Source: an uncultured Methanomassiliicoccales archaeon (lineage in GTDB: Archaea; Thermoplasmatota; Thermoplasmata; Methanomassiliicoccales; Methanomethylophilaceae). From it: 35,918 bases of DNA. Position numbers and translations under genes: made by a program. The stretch's first letter is position 1. The number at the start of each line of letters is the position of its first letter. The stretch is from contig CASFYI010000077.1 of NCBI GenBank assembly GCA_949298875.1, positions 1 to 35,918 of the forward strand, given 5' to 3'. Below, piece after piece: positions 24,111 to 33,708 of this stretch. The notes beneath the pieces were generated by a model. It was not told where the DNA came from and searched no databases. It saw only the letters and a list, made by a program, of their open reading frames with translations.

Positions 24111-26102
24111 CGGTCCGTCGTAGCGGGTCAGCAGCATGGTTATGTCGTCGAACTGCTCGGCACCGCCGACGAATGCCCTTATGTCCTCGCGGATGGCCGC
24201 GACCTGATCCCCGACATCGAGATCCGATGTGCGCTCAGCGCACGCGGCGAGGCGGTCGGACCCGTAGAACTCCTCGTACTCGACGTTCGCCTCGGTCACG
24301 CCGTCGGTGTAGAGGAGGATCCTGTCGCCCCCGGACAGCACCATGCGGTTCACCTTGTAGGAAGATCCCGGGAACACCCCGAGGGCCGGTCCGGGCTCCG
24401 TCCTGAGGAACTCGACCGAGCCGTCCGACGACCTCCACACGAGCGGGGGGCAGTGGCCGGCGTTGGCGAACTCCACGGAGCCGTCCGAAGGATCGATGAA
24501 TCCCAGCCAGGCGGTGACGAACATCATCTCGTTGTTGTTGCCGGAGAGGCTGTCGTTGACCTCAGAGAAGACCCTCCCCGGATCGGTGCCGGGCTGACCG
24601 GCGCGGCCCTCGGTCAGGATCTTCGTGATCGACATGAACAGCGCGGCGGGCACCCCCTTGCCGGAGACGTCGGCCACCGCTATCGCGACCTTCCCGTCAG
24701 GAAGGGGGAAGAAGTCGTAGAGGTCCCCGCCGACGAACTTGGCTGCATCCATGAGGCCGGCGACGGTGATGCCGCGCCCGGCTATGACGGAATCATCCTT
24801 GGGGACGAAGTCCTGCTGTATCCTTCTGGCGACCGACAGCTCGGCCTGCATCGCCTGGCGCTCCTCGTTCAGGTTGCGGATGTCCTCCACGTAGTCGACC
24901 ATGTCCGACGCCATCTTGTCGAGGGACCTGGCCAGGTTGCCAATCTCGCTGTTCCTGTTGACGTACGGCGAGCAGATCTCGGCCATGCGGTCGTCCGACA
25001 TCTCGGTGTCGGGGCTGACGAACTCCCTGGCGGCCTCGGACATCTCGCCTATGGGGGTGACGACGCTGTCCTCCATGTACTTCAGGAACACCAGCGCGGG
25101 GGCGAAGAACGCCAGGAGGGCGATTCCCATGTAGATGAGGAGGGAGACGTTGGTCACGATCTCATCGATGGTCTGGCCCGCCGTGGACGTGCTCTCCTCG
25201 ATGTGGGATTCGATCCCGGGGATCGCCGCCAGCAGGCCCACGTCGTACGCCGCGATGATTATCGCGGCCAGGAGGAGGCCGTATGTGACGAATATGATGG
25301 CGATGCGGTCGAACATGCTGGCGTCGAACCTGTTGACCTTGAATCCCTGGTCGGACGGGCACTCGATCCGCACGGCGGGGCGGACCGGCTTGAGGCAGAA
25401 GACGATCGCCATCGCATAGGCAATCACGGTGGCCGCGGTCAGGTGCTCCACGCCGGTGAGCTCGGTGATGGCGAACGGCACGATCAGCCCCAGGACCAGG
25501 CAGACGTCGAAGACGTGGCCGGGGATGCGGGCCAGCGGGGATGCACACCCTTCGGACGGTGTCCAGAAGCGTATGCCCAGGTACCTGCAGACGAGGATGC
25601 TCAGTATCCCCAGGATAAGGGAGAACGACACCATGTTCAGGAACATGGCCAGGTCCTGGATGTTCAGGGACACGAACCCGTCGATGTACCCGTACATCAG
25701 GTTGTACATGACCATGTAGAGCAGGCCGGACGCGACCATGACCCCGAAGAACTTGGCCATGTTGCGGGTGGAGTCCAGGACCGGCGGTCTCATGTCGCCG
25801 CCCAGAGAGGTGCTGTACCAGATCCTGTAAGGTATGTACGCGACCAGGAACGTCATGACCAGGTCCATGGCCAGGGTCGACGGCTCGGCATAGCTCACCG
25901 TCGTGTTCCTGATCAGGCTCACGAGGTCGACGCCGAGCGCGCCCCAGGGTCCGAACAGCATCCCCATGACGAACGTCATGGCGATGTACGGCTGGATGGA
26001 GCTGGGGACCCATCCGCTGACTATCACGACGACCTCGGTCAGGACCATGCATCCCAGGAGCACGGCCAGCGGCCTCACGAAGGCGCGGTCGCGTAGGCCC
26101 AT
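24096..26102 (-). CDS. Membrane SpoIIE/RsbU-type PP2C phosphatase 1, ends at CGA
   Basis: This protein has 668 residues: six or so N-terminal membrane helices resembling a MASE- or ECF-S-like sensor, two more helices around an extracytosolic loop, a HAMP-like linker with predicted coiled coil (LNEERQAMQAELSVARRIQQDFVPK), and a SpoIIE domain. Catalytic metal-site motifs are intact: GGDLYDFF, ADVSGKGVPAALFM, NAGHCPPLV, LLYTDGVTEA and FDDITMLL. It should dephosphorylate a STAS protein. CGA at 24096-24098 follows LLTRYDGPSHQA, the expected end, overlapping the HxlR2 end by 15 bases. The standard frame would run to 23850. The ATG at 26102 has GGTGAG upstream; a GTG at 26111 is the alternative. Confidence 0.9.
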
Positions 26103-26103
26103 C

Positions 26104-28119
26104 TCACTCACCCGGCGCCGCGCGGAGTCCGGTGGCGCTGCTGCGGCCCTGGAACTCGACTATGAGCATGGTTATGTCGTCGAACTGCTCGTTGCTCCCG
26201 ACGAAGCTCCTGACGTCGTCGCGTATGACCTTGAGCTGGTCCGCCGGTGTGAGCGACGCGGTGTCCTCGAGCACGCCCTTGAGCCTCTCGGCGCCGAAGA
26301 ACTCCTCGTATCCCGCGTTGGCCTCGGTAACGCCGTCGGTGTAAAGCAGGAGCCTGTCGCCCCTCTCCAGCTTGAGGGTCTCCACCTCGTAGTCGGTGTC
26401 GGGTATGACCCCCAGGACGGGGCACGGGTCCATCTGGACGAACTCGGCCTCCCCGGTGGCGGCCCTCAGGACCAGCGGTGGGCAGTGGCCCGCGTTGGCG
26501 AACTCGACCACGCCGGTGCGGGTGTCGATGATGCCGAGCCAGCACGACACGAAGAGCACCTGGGTGTTGTGCCTGGCGAGGGCGTTGTTGATCTCGTGGA
26601 AGGATGTGGCGGGGTCGGTGCCGTGGCCCGCGTGGTCCTCGATGAGCGTCTTGGTGCGGGACATGAACAGCGCGGCGGGAACCCCCTTGCCGGAGACGTC
26701 GCCTATGGTCACGGCGACCTTGTAGCGCTGGAGGGCCATGAAGTCGTACAGGTCCCCTCCGACGGACTTGGCGGTGTCCATCACCCCGCTGATCCTGACC
26801 CCGGTGCCGTCCATGGAGTCGAAGTCCCTGTTGACCAGCTCCATCTGGATCTGCCTGGCGATGGCCAGCTCGGCGCGGTACGCCTGTTTGTCCCTGGTGA
26901 GGGACTCGATGTCGTGGACGTAGTCGGCCACGTCCCTGGTGAGCTTCCCGAGGGACCTCGCCAGGTCGCCGATCTCGTTGTCCCTGTCGGCGTAGACGGC
27001 GCACCTGTCGGCGACCTCGTCCGCGCTGACCTCGGAATCGGAGATGATGAAGTCCCTGGCGACCCTGGACATGGCCCTGATGGGCGTGACGACGCTGTTC
27101 TCGATGAACCTCAGCAGGATCAGCACCACGGCCATGAGGATGAACATGGCGATCGTGATGTAGGTGAGGAGCGAGAGGGACTTGGCGAGCTCCGCCGGGT
27201 CTCCCGTCAGGATGCCGTCGTAGTCCTTCACGAGCTCCACCACCAGGGGCAGGTCGCCCAGCGGCCCGTAGATGTAGGTGAGCGCCACGAGCAGGATGGC
27301 GCCGAGGCCGATCATGCACAGCATGATGATGATGCGGTCGTTGACCTGGTTCTTGAAGGTGTTCGCACCCTTGCCCTTGGCGGGGAGCTCCCACTCGCGC
27401 ACCGCCATGGACGGCTTCAGGAGCGAGAACCCGACCAGCGCGCAGGCCGCGACGGTCGGCACCCACGCCAGGCCTCCAGCCAGCGACGACGACAGCGCCA
27501 CGGGTATGGAGAGCACCAGCGCGAGGTCGAACACCTTCGGGTCGAAGGAGGGCAGATAGCCCTTGATCGCCGCCGGCCTGGGGGTCCAGTGGGGTATCCT
27601 CAGGACGCCAGTCACGAAGATGGCGGCCATGGTCAGGATGATCGAGGGCGCGAGCACCAGCAGTATGGTGTTCACGTCGAGCAGCAGCATGCTGCTCTGC
27701 CCGTGTATCACTATGTAGCGCCCGTGGTCCAGGCATGCGTACACGATGGAGGAGCCGGCGGAGACCAGGAACACCTTCCCCATGTTGTGGGCGGTCCCCA
27801 GGATCGGCGTCTTCGGCCTGATCCATGTGAGCGTGGAGTACCAGAGGCGGTACGCCAGATAGGAGACCAGGAACATTATCGCGGTCTCGGTGACGGGCTC
27901 GGCCAGCGGCCTCCCGTCGGCTATCCCCGTGGTGAGGTAGCCGAGGGAGAACCCGGCCGCCCCCCAGGGGCCGGAGAGCAGCCCGAGGGCCACCCCCAGC
28001 GCGGCGGAGAAGTCTAGCGTCTCCGGGAGCCTCGTGAACACGACGGTGAACATCAGCGAGATGACGTAGCATAGCAGCAGGACGCGCACTCCCCTCCTGT
28101 CCACCTCGCCGACGTTCAT
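26104..28119 (-). CDS. Membrane SpoIIE/RsbU-type PP2C phosphatase 2
   Basis: This is a tandem paralogue of the next gene (671 residues) with the same layout: N-terminal membrane sensor, extracytosolic loop near residues 270-320, HAMP-like linker and coiled coil (RDKQAYRAELAIARQIQMELV), and a C-terminal phosphatase. Motifs are GGDLYDFM, GDVSGKGVPAALFM, NAGHCPPLV, LLLYTDGVTEANAGYEEF and FDDITMLI. The two phosphatases differ most in the membrane sensor, suggesting different signals. The ATG at 28117-28119 lies 15 bases after the helicase TGA. It ends at TGA, overlapping the start region of phosphatase 1. Confidence 0.9.
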   Translation of the reverse strand: MNVGEVDRRGVRVLLLCYVISLMFTVVFTRLPETLDFSAALGVALGLLSGPWGAAGFSLGYLTTGIADGRPLAEPVTETAIMFLVSYLAYRLWYSTLTWIRPKTPILGTAHNMGKVFLVSAGSSIVYACLDHGRYIVIHGQSSMLLLDVNTILLVLAPSIILTMAAIFVTGVLRIPHWTPRPAAIKGYLPSFDPKVFDLALVLSIPVALSSSLAGGLAWVPTVAACALVGFSLLKPSMAVREWELPAKGKGANTFKNQVNDRIIIMLCMIGLGAILLVALTYIYGPLGDLPLVVELVKDYDGILTGDPAELAKSLSLLTYITIAMFILMAVVLILLRFIENSVVTPIRAMSRVARDFIISDSEVSADEVADRCAVYADRDNEIGDLARSLGKLTRDVADYVHDIESLTRDKQAYRAELAIARQIQMELVNRDFDSMDGTGVRISGVMDTAKSVGGDLYDFMALQRYKVAVTIGDVSGKGVPAALFMSRTKTLIEDHAGHGTDPATSFHEINNALARHNTQVLFVSCWLGIIDTRTGVVEFANAGHCPPLVLRAATGEAEFVQMDPCPVLGVIPDTDYEVETLKLERGDRLLLYTDGVTEANAGYEEFFGAERLKGVLEDTASLTPADQLKVIRDDVRSFVGSNEQFDDITMLIVEFQGRSSATGLRAAPGE

Positions 28120-28134
28120 CCCCAGCAACCCCTC

Positions 28135-31100
28135 TCAGACCGTCCCGGTGCTCTTCTCGATGGCCTCTATTATCCTGGCGATCTCCCTCTCGGGGCTCTT
28201 CCACATCCCGGGGGTCCAGACCCTGTGGATCCTCCATCCCCTGGACTCCAGGTACTTCTGCCTGTGGTAGTCCCTCTCTCTGGTCGATGCCGGGAGGTTG
28301 TAGAGGTGGGTGTCGCACTCTATGCCGAGGATGTACCTGTCCCTCTGCCTGACGGCGAGGTCGATCTGGTACCCTCCGATGCCGACGTTGCGCTCGACGG
28401 TGTATCCCTTGCGGACCAGGGCGTTGTAGACCTTGTCCGCGATCTTGGACTCGCCGATCTCGTCGGGGACGGTCCAGCGCTCGTCGCCGAAGGACTTGAG
28501 GATGGAATCCGCCATGCCCTTGTCCCCGTCGCTGACCGCGCGGGCGTACTGCAGGTACTTCTTCAGGATCCTGGGGCCGTCGTTCTTGACGTTGTCCACC
28601 TGCAGGTCCTCCGGGTCGAAGGACGTGACGATGAAGATCTTCTTCTTGGCCCTGGAAATGGCGACGTTCAGACGGTTCTCCCCTCCGCGGTTGTTGAGCC
28701 ATCCGAACCTCTGCATGAGCTTGCCCTCGCTGTTCTTGGCGTATCCGACGGAGAACATGATGACGTCGCGCTCGTCCCCCTGGACGGACTCGATGTTCTT
28801 GATGAACAGTCCCACGTCCTCGCCGTTGTCGAACCTGCGCATCTCGTCGTTCACCGCCTTTCCGAATGACGGGTCGGAGGCGCACTCCTCGTCCAGGACG
28901 TCGCTTATCAGGTCCCTCTGGGACGAGTTGAACGTGATGATGCCGACGGTCTCGTTGTTCCTCCTGGTGGCGAAGAAGTCCTTCAGGAGGGAGACAATCT
29001 GCCTGGCCTCGGCCATGTTGGACTTGTCCTCCCACAGGCCGTCCACCCTCAGCACCTCTATCGGCGGGCGCTCGGGCTCCTCAACGTTGGGCGAGACGTA
29101 CAGCCTCCCGCCGTAGAACGCGTAGTTGGAGAACGCGATGAGCTCCTCGTACTTGGAGCGGTAGTGGAAGTTCAGCAGGATGGAGTCGTACCTGGCGCGG
29201 GCCAGGTCCAGCAGGCTCTCCTCCTCCAGGGCGGCGGACACGTCGTCCTCGGGGTCGTCCTCGTCGCTCTCGTACTCGATCCTCCCGACTCCGAGGGACG
29301 AGGGGCGCAGCTGCTTGTGGTCGCCGGCGACGATGACCTTCTTGGCGCGGTAGATGGACGGCACGCCCTTCTCCACGTACATCTGGGAGGCCTCGTCGAA
29401 GATCAGCACGTCGAATATGCCCATCTCCAGCGGGAGGATCTCGGACACGACCTCGGGGGTGAGCAGCCATACGCGCACGCCCTTGAACAGCTCGTAGCCG
29501 TAGCGGCCGATGAACTTGTTGAGGTTCCACTTCCTCTTGGACTCGACGATCCTGTTGATGTCGCCGCGGCGCTTGGACTCGGTGATGTACTTGAGGTTCT
29601 GCTGGAAGATCTCCTCGACCTTCTCCTTGCACAGCTCCCTCTTCTCGCCGATCTTCCTGTCCATGTCGGCGATGATCGATTCGAAGTCCCAGATCTCCTG
29701 CATGATGTCCTTGTGGGATGCGTCGAACATCTGGAGGTGCTCGTTGAGGATCCAGTCGAAGATGCGGTCGTTGCTCTCGCGGAAGGTCATCTTCGTCTCG
29801 CCGGAGACGGCGAGGATGTCGTCGCCGTAGTTCTTCTCGTCGTCGTTGAGCCTGCCGTAGACCGTGGCGCGGGACGAGTAGGTCTCGTACCCGTCCAGGG
29901 CGTCGAAGTAGGAGCGCGGGTTCTCGAGGACCCCGTTGACGGTGTGCTCGTTGTAGTTCGCGAAGTACTTGTCCACCATGGCGGTGGCCTCGCGGCTGAT
30001 CTTCCCCTTGGAGAACATCTTGCTCATGAAGCCCTTGGTCTTCCACTCCGCGAGCTGCTTGTCCAGGTCGAGGAGGTCGGCCTTCATCTCGCCGATGTTG
30101 TACTCGGAGAGGTCCGGCTTCATCTGGGTCATCCAGGGGTTGGCCTGGACCAGGCGCTTGTACTCGTCGAAGTTGCGCATCAGGGTCGGGTCGCCGAACT
30201 TCCTGTGGAGCTCCCTCACGGCCGGGTACTTGAGGTTGAGGAGCGAGGGCTCGATGTTGTCCTTCAGGACCTTGTACTCGTCGAACTGCCTGCGGTCGTC
30301 GAGGTTCAGCCAGCGGTCCATGGCGTACAGCTTGTAGGGCTCGATGCCGAAGTCGCCGGGCTTGTACATCACGTCGGCGATGTTGTCCAGCAGGAGCACG
30401 TCGTTGTCGATCTGGTCGGACACGGCGTCCACGTCCACGGGCCTCTTGGGCTGGCCGCACTCGAGCATCCTGGCGAGCTGCTTGTAGAAGCTCTCCTTGT
30501 TGGCGACGTCGTCGATCTGGAGGCAGTACTTGGACAGCGTCCCCAGCCTGGAGTAGACGACGTCCAGGGCGGTCTTCTTCTCGGACACCATCAGGACGGT
30601 CCTGCCCTTCATCACGGCGGACGTGATCAGGCCGGTGATGACCTGGGACTTACCGGTGCCCGGCGGCCCCTGGACCACGATCTCGTCGCCGCGGTCCATG
30701 GCGGCGATGATGTTCTCCTGGGAGCTGTTGAGCGAGTTGATGTAGATCAGGTCCCTCTCCGACGCCTCCAGGCCCTTGTCGGCGATCTCCTCCTCGGAGA
30801 GCGGCATGGGCAGGTCGGACAGGTAGTCCGTCTTGTTGAGGTCGACGATGAGATCGTTCAGGATGCCGTTGATCTCCCTGCCGGCCAGCATGCCGTCGAA
30901 GTCCTTCTGGATGGAGCTGGAGTACGTGGGGTACTTCCCGATGAGGATGTTCGGCACCAGCCTGGTCTCCCCGGGCTGGTACTTGGGGAACTCCCCCGCC
31001 CTGTACTCGGTGAACTGGACGGGCAGGCCGTACTGGTAGTCGAGGCGGATGCCGTTGGACTCGTAGAACTCGATCAGGTTGGACATGAACGACTCGCCGC

Positions 31101-31899
31101 TGTAGTCCTCCAGGATGTTGTCCGGGAGGGGGCGGTTCACGCCGCTCGCCTTGATGAAGCCGAGGATGAGCGTGTTGTTGTAGATGGCATCCCTGGAGTC
31201 GTCCATCTTCAGCGTGATGACCCTGGTGTCCTTCTCCAGGATCACCGGGAACAGCGCCAGCGGGGCGCGGATGTCGAGGTCTCCGTCGGGCATCTTGCCC
31301 TCGACGAACGGGTACGCGACGTAGAGGTCGTACTGACCCTTGTCCCTCTGCTCCCTGTTGACCTCGCGGATGATCTCGTTCAGGTGCCTGTAGGCCTTGG
31401 TGGCCTCGGGGCCCTTGGCGGTGTCCACGAGCTTGAGGGTGCGCTTGTTCCCGAACACGAGGCCCATGATGTCCACATCGGGCAGCGTCATGACGTCGAA
31501 GGCGTTCTTGCGCGAGATCTTCGGCTGGAACAGCAGCCTGTTGGCCTTGTTGATGTTGATGAGCTTCTTCTCCAGCTCGCGGAGGGTCTGAGCCGCCTCT
31601 GCGTCGATGTTGGAGCCGTTGGCGGCCGTGATGGCGTACTTCCTGGTGACCTCCAGGAAGTCCTCGCCGTACTGCTCGACGAATCTCTGGCCCACGCCGA
31701 CGATGGCCGAGAAGTCCGACGTCTTGGTCGGCACGCGCTGGGCCATCTCCCTCAGGGCCTCATCGGAGCAAATCTGCGGGATGCGTCCGTTCGACTGCCG
31801 GCGCTCGTCCCGGAGGTTCTCCCTGAGCTCGAAGAGCTCGTCGTAGAGGTCATCTTCCAATCCCATGTCACACGATAAGTGGTGCTCGTTTGTAAACAT
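28135..31899 (-). CDS. DUF4011-type SF1 helicase with C-terminal Vsr/MTES_1575-like nuclease
   Basis: This protein has 1,254 residues. The N-terminal part resembles DUF4011. The helicase core has Walker A GPPGTGKSQVITG (about residues 408-420), Walker B DVLIFDEASQM, motif III region VIVAGDHKQLRPSS, and later motifs GIITFNSSQRD, ESVQGDERDVIMFSVGYA and NVAISRAKKKIFIVTS. The C-terminus is a PD-(D/E)xK-like domain, VGIGGYQIDLAVRQRDRYILGIECDTHLY, followed by ESRGWRIHRVWTPGMW, as in MTES_1575/Vsr nucleases. The same domain order occurs in the Hhe anti-phage gene. The TATA box (31919-31928) supports leaderless initiation at ATG 31899; ATG 31866 is the alternative. No CGA occurs in its codons. It ends at TGA. 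Confidence 0.9.
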   Translation of the reverse strand: MFTNEHHLSCDMGLEDDLYDELFELRENLRDERRQSNGRIPQICSDEALREMAQRVPTKTSDFSAIVGVGQRFVEQYGEDFLEVTRKYAITAANGSNIDAEAAQTLRELEKKLININKANRLLFQPKISRKNAFDVMTLPDVDIMGLVFGNKRTLKLVDTAKGPEATKAYRHLNEIIREVNREQRDKGQYDLYVAYPFVEGKMPDGDLDIRAPLALFPVILEKDTRVITLKMDDSRDAIYNNTLILGFIKASGVNRPLPDNILEDYSGESFMSNLIEFYESNGIRLDYQYGLPVQFTEYRAGEFPKYQPGETRLVPNILIGKYPTYSSSIQKDFDGMLAGREINGILNDLIVDLNKTDYLSDLPMPLSEEEIADKGLEASERDLIYINSLNSSQENIIAAMDRGDEIVVQGPPGTGKSQVITGLITSAVMKGRTVLMVSEKKTALDVVYSRLGTLSKYCLQIDDVANKESFYKQLARMLECGQPKRPVDVDAVSDQIDNDVLLLDNIADVMYKPGDFGIEPYKLYAMDRWLNLDDRRQFDEYKVLKDNIEPSLLNLKYPAVRELHRKFGDPTLMRNFDEYKRLVQANPWMTQMKPDLSEYNIGEMKADLLDLDKQLAEWKTKGFMSKMFSKGKISREATAMVDKYFANYNEHTVNGVLENPRSYFDALDGYETYSSRATVYGRLNDDEKNYGDDILAVSGETKMTFRESNDRIFDWILNEHLQMFDASHKDIMQEIWDFESIIADMDRKIGEKRELCKEKVEEIFQQNLKYITESKRRGDINRIVESKRKWNLNKFIGRYGYELFKGVRVWLLTPEVVSEILPLEMGIFDVLIFDEASQMYVEKGVPSIYRAKKVIVAGDHKQLRPSSLGVGRIEYESDEDDPEDDVSAALEEESLLDLARARYDSILLNFHYRSKYEELIAFSNYAFYGGRLYVSPNVEEPERPPIEVLRVDGLWEDKSNMAEARQIVSLLKDFFATRRNNETVGIITFNSSQRDLISDVLDEECASDPSFGKAVNDEMRRFDNGEDVGLFIKNIESVQGDERDVIMFSVGYAKNSEGKLMQRFGWLNNRGGENRLNVAISRAKKKIFIVTSFDPEDLQVDNVKNDGPRILKKYLQYARAVSDGDKGMADSILKSFGDERWTVPDEIGESKIADKVYNALVRKGYTVERNVGIGGYQIDLAVRQRDRYILGIECDTHLYNLPASTRERDYHRQKYLESRGWRIHRVWTPGMWKSPEREIARIIEAIEKSTGTV

Positions 31900-31918
31900 A
31901 ATGGCGCGCGCCCGCGTC

Positions 31919-31928
31919 CTTTAAAGGG
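31919..31928 (-). promoter_or_regulatory. TATA box of the helicase-phosphatase operon
   Basis: CCTTTAAAGG on either strand, about 25 bases before the helicase ATG at 31899. It may also serve the divergent thioesterase gene. Confidence 0.55.
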
Positions 31929-31975
31929 AGGGATCGGACGGCACCGTTATCAACGATGCGGGACTGCCGCATCTC

Positions 31976-32362
31976 ATGATAGAAGCAGGCATCAGAGGGA
32001 CGAGGACCGTCTCCGTCACCCCCGAGAACACCGCCGAGGCCGTCGGCTCCGGCACACTCCCGGTCTTCGCCACCCCGGCCATGATCGCCCTCATCGAGGC
32101 CACCGCGAGCAACAGCGTCGCTCCGCACCTCGAGCCCGGGACCAGCACCGTCGGCACCCACCTGGACGTAGCCCACTCCGCGGCCACGCCGGTCGGCATG
32201 GACGTCACCTGCGAGACTGAGCTCGTCGAGGTGGACCGCAGGAGGCTCGTCTTCAGGGTCGTCGTCAGGGACGCCAAGGGCGAGATCGGCTCCGGCACCC
32301 ACGAGCGCTTCGTGGTCGACGACGCCAAGTTCATGTCCAAGGCGAGGTCGAAGCTCGAGCGA
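31976..32362 (+). CDS. FlK-like hotdog-fold thioesterase, ends at CGA
   Basis: This hotdog-fold protein has 128 residues. GSGTLPVFATPAMIALIEATASNSVAPHLEPGTSTVGTHLDVAHSAATPVGMDVTCETELVEV matches the fluoroacetyl-CoA thioesterase-like (FlK) family: the catalytic Thr, Glu and His are visible in FATPAMIALIE and AHSAATPVG. These enzymes hydrolyse small acyl-CoAs. The protein ends FMSKARSKLE followed by CGA (32360-32362), the usual length. In the standard code it would run to 32914. It meets the TctA-like gene tail to tail with no space. Confidence 0.9.
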
Positions 32363-33631
32363 TCGGGAGAGACCCAGCTTGAATGCGAGTACCGGGAGTA
32401 TCAGGCTTCCGCAGAGGATGACCCTCCCGGTGCCGCACATCCCGGGCAGCAGCCCGACGGCCGTGGCCGAGGCGAGCACCAGCAGGCTCGCCGGGCCGTT
32501 CAGGACGAACGTCAGCGCCGTAAGGAGAGCCAGCATCGCCCTGCTGAGCCTCAGCGGGTCGATCCTGCCCACGGCGCGGGACAGAAGTTTTCCGCTGGCT
32601 ATGGTGAGCCAGTATCCCGCGAGCGATGCCACCGCAGCGGACAGCAGCAGCATCAGGAACGGACCCGAGGCGAACCCGCCGAGGGACCTCTCCAATATGT
32701 CACCGATGACCAGGGCGGTCCCGGACCTGCCGTTCCCCGAGACGGACAGGGTGACAAGTGCCAGCACCGACGTGACGGTTCCTATCGAGGCCACCGTGGA
32801 GATGAATCTGGCGGGATCCCTCTCGGGTTGCACGGCGGCGGACATCGAAGCCCCGACGGTGGACGTGATCCCGGGGAACCATCCGGCGACGGTCCCCATC
32901 AGGACGCCGCGTAGCCCCGGGCGCACCCCCACGGGATCCGAGACGAGGTCCTTCTGCGGAGGTATCCCGGATGCCCTGCCGGTCTCCAGCAGCACGGGCA
33001 CCCCGAACAGCCCGGTTAGGAGAGGCATCATGACGCTCCCCTCCCCAAGCACGCCGTCCATGGGTATCGGCAGCACCATGCAGCCCAGCCCGAGGACTCC
33101 GGAGAGGAGCATCAGGGCGGGGCCCCACAGGCCGCTCCCCCTGTGCCATTCGGACGAGAGAAGGACCGCGCATGCCAGGATCAGCACGGCGGGCGTCAGG
33201 CGGTCCAGGAAGTCCTCCGCGCCATGCAGGAGGGCCCATTGGAGGGGCAGTGCCAGCAGCAGCGAGGCGGAGCATCCGACCAGGCTTCCGACGGCCGCCG
33301 CGCGGACGGCCTCCATGCCCCTCCCGGCGAGGAGCAGGCGGTGTCCGGGGAGCACCGAGACGGCGTCCTCCGCATCCGGCGCCCCTATGAAGACCGAGGG
33401 CACGAAGTCCACGAAGGAATGGACCACGGAGGCCGCCATCACGCAGCATCCCACGGCGACGGCCGCCTCCGTCTCCCCCAGCGGCAGCGCGGTCTCCAGA
33501 GCGGGATACGCCGCCAGCAGCATCGCCGCCAGCGTGTTGACGTGAATCCCGGGGACGAGGCCGCTGAACAGTCCGAGAGCGCATCCGACCGCGGACATCG
33601 CGAGGCATAGCGCCAGCAGGGAGGGGTCCAT
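32363..33631 (-). CDS. TctA/DUF112-type archaeal membrane protein, ends at CGA
   Basis: This polytopic membrane protein of 422 residues has about 10-12 hydrophobic segments. It opens with GLFSGLVPGIHVNTLAAML, the TctA-like motif G-x-x-P-G-x-x, and a second such motif is GTVAGWFPGITSTVGASMS. The archaeal TctA-like family is presumed to transport a small organic acid, partner unknown. The end is GRVILCGSLILPVLAFKLGLS followed by CGA (32363-32365), the expected place. In the standard code it would add 165 residues, to 31868. The ATG at 33629-33631 has GAGAGG upstream. A TATA-like element is near 33650-33660. Confidence 0.88.
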
Positions 33632-33708
33632 GGCGCCCTCTCGGGCTCCATGTAGAAAAAGCGGACCGACTGCGTCAGCACTTCATGCAAGGTCTTCGAT
33701 GTGTATCG

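Noticed and set aside
23850-26096. Long antisense extensions of HxlR2 (plus) and phosphatase 1 (minus)
   Set aside because: Each is the mirror of the other's coding frame. GC-rich third positions keep such frames open.
29164-31878. 904-codon open frame on the plus strand opposite the helicase
   Set aside because: Complementary shadow of a strongly recognisable helicase gene; low-complexity Leu/Val/Asp/Gly composition and no domain.
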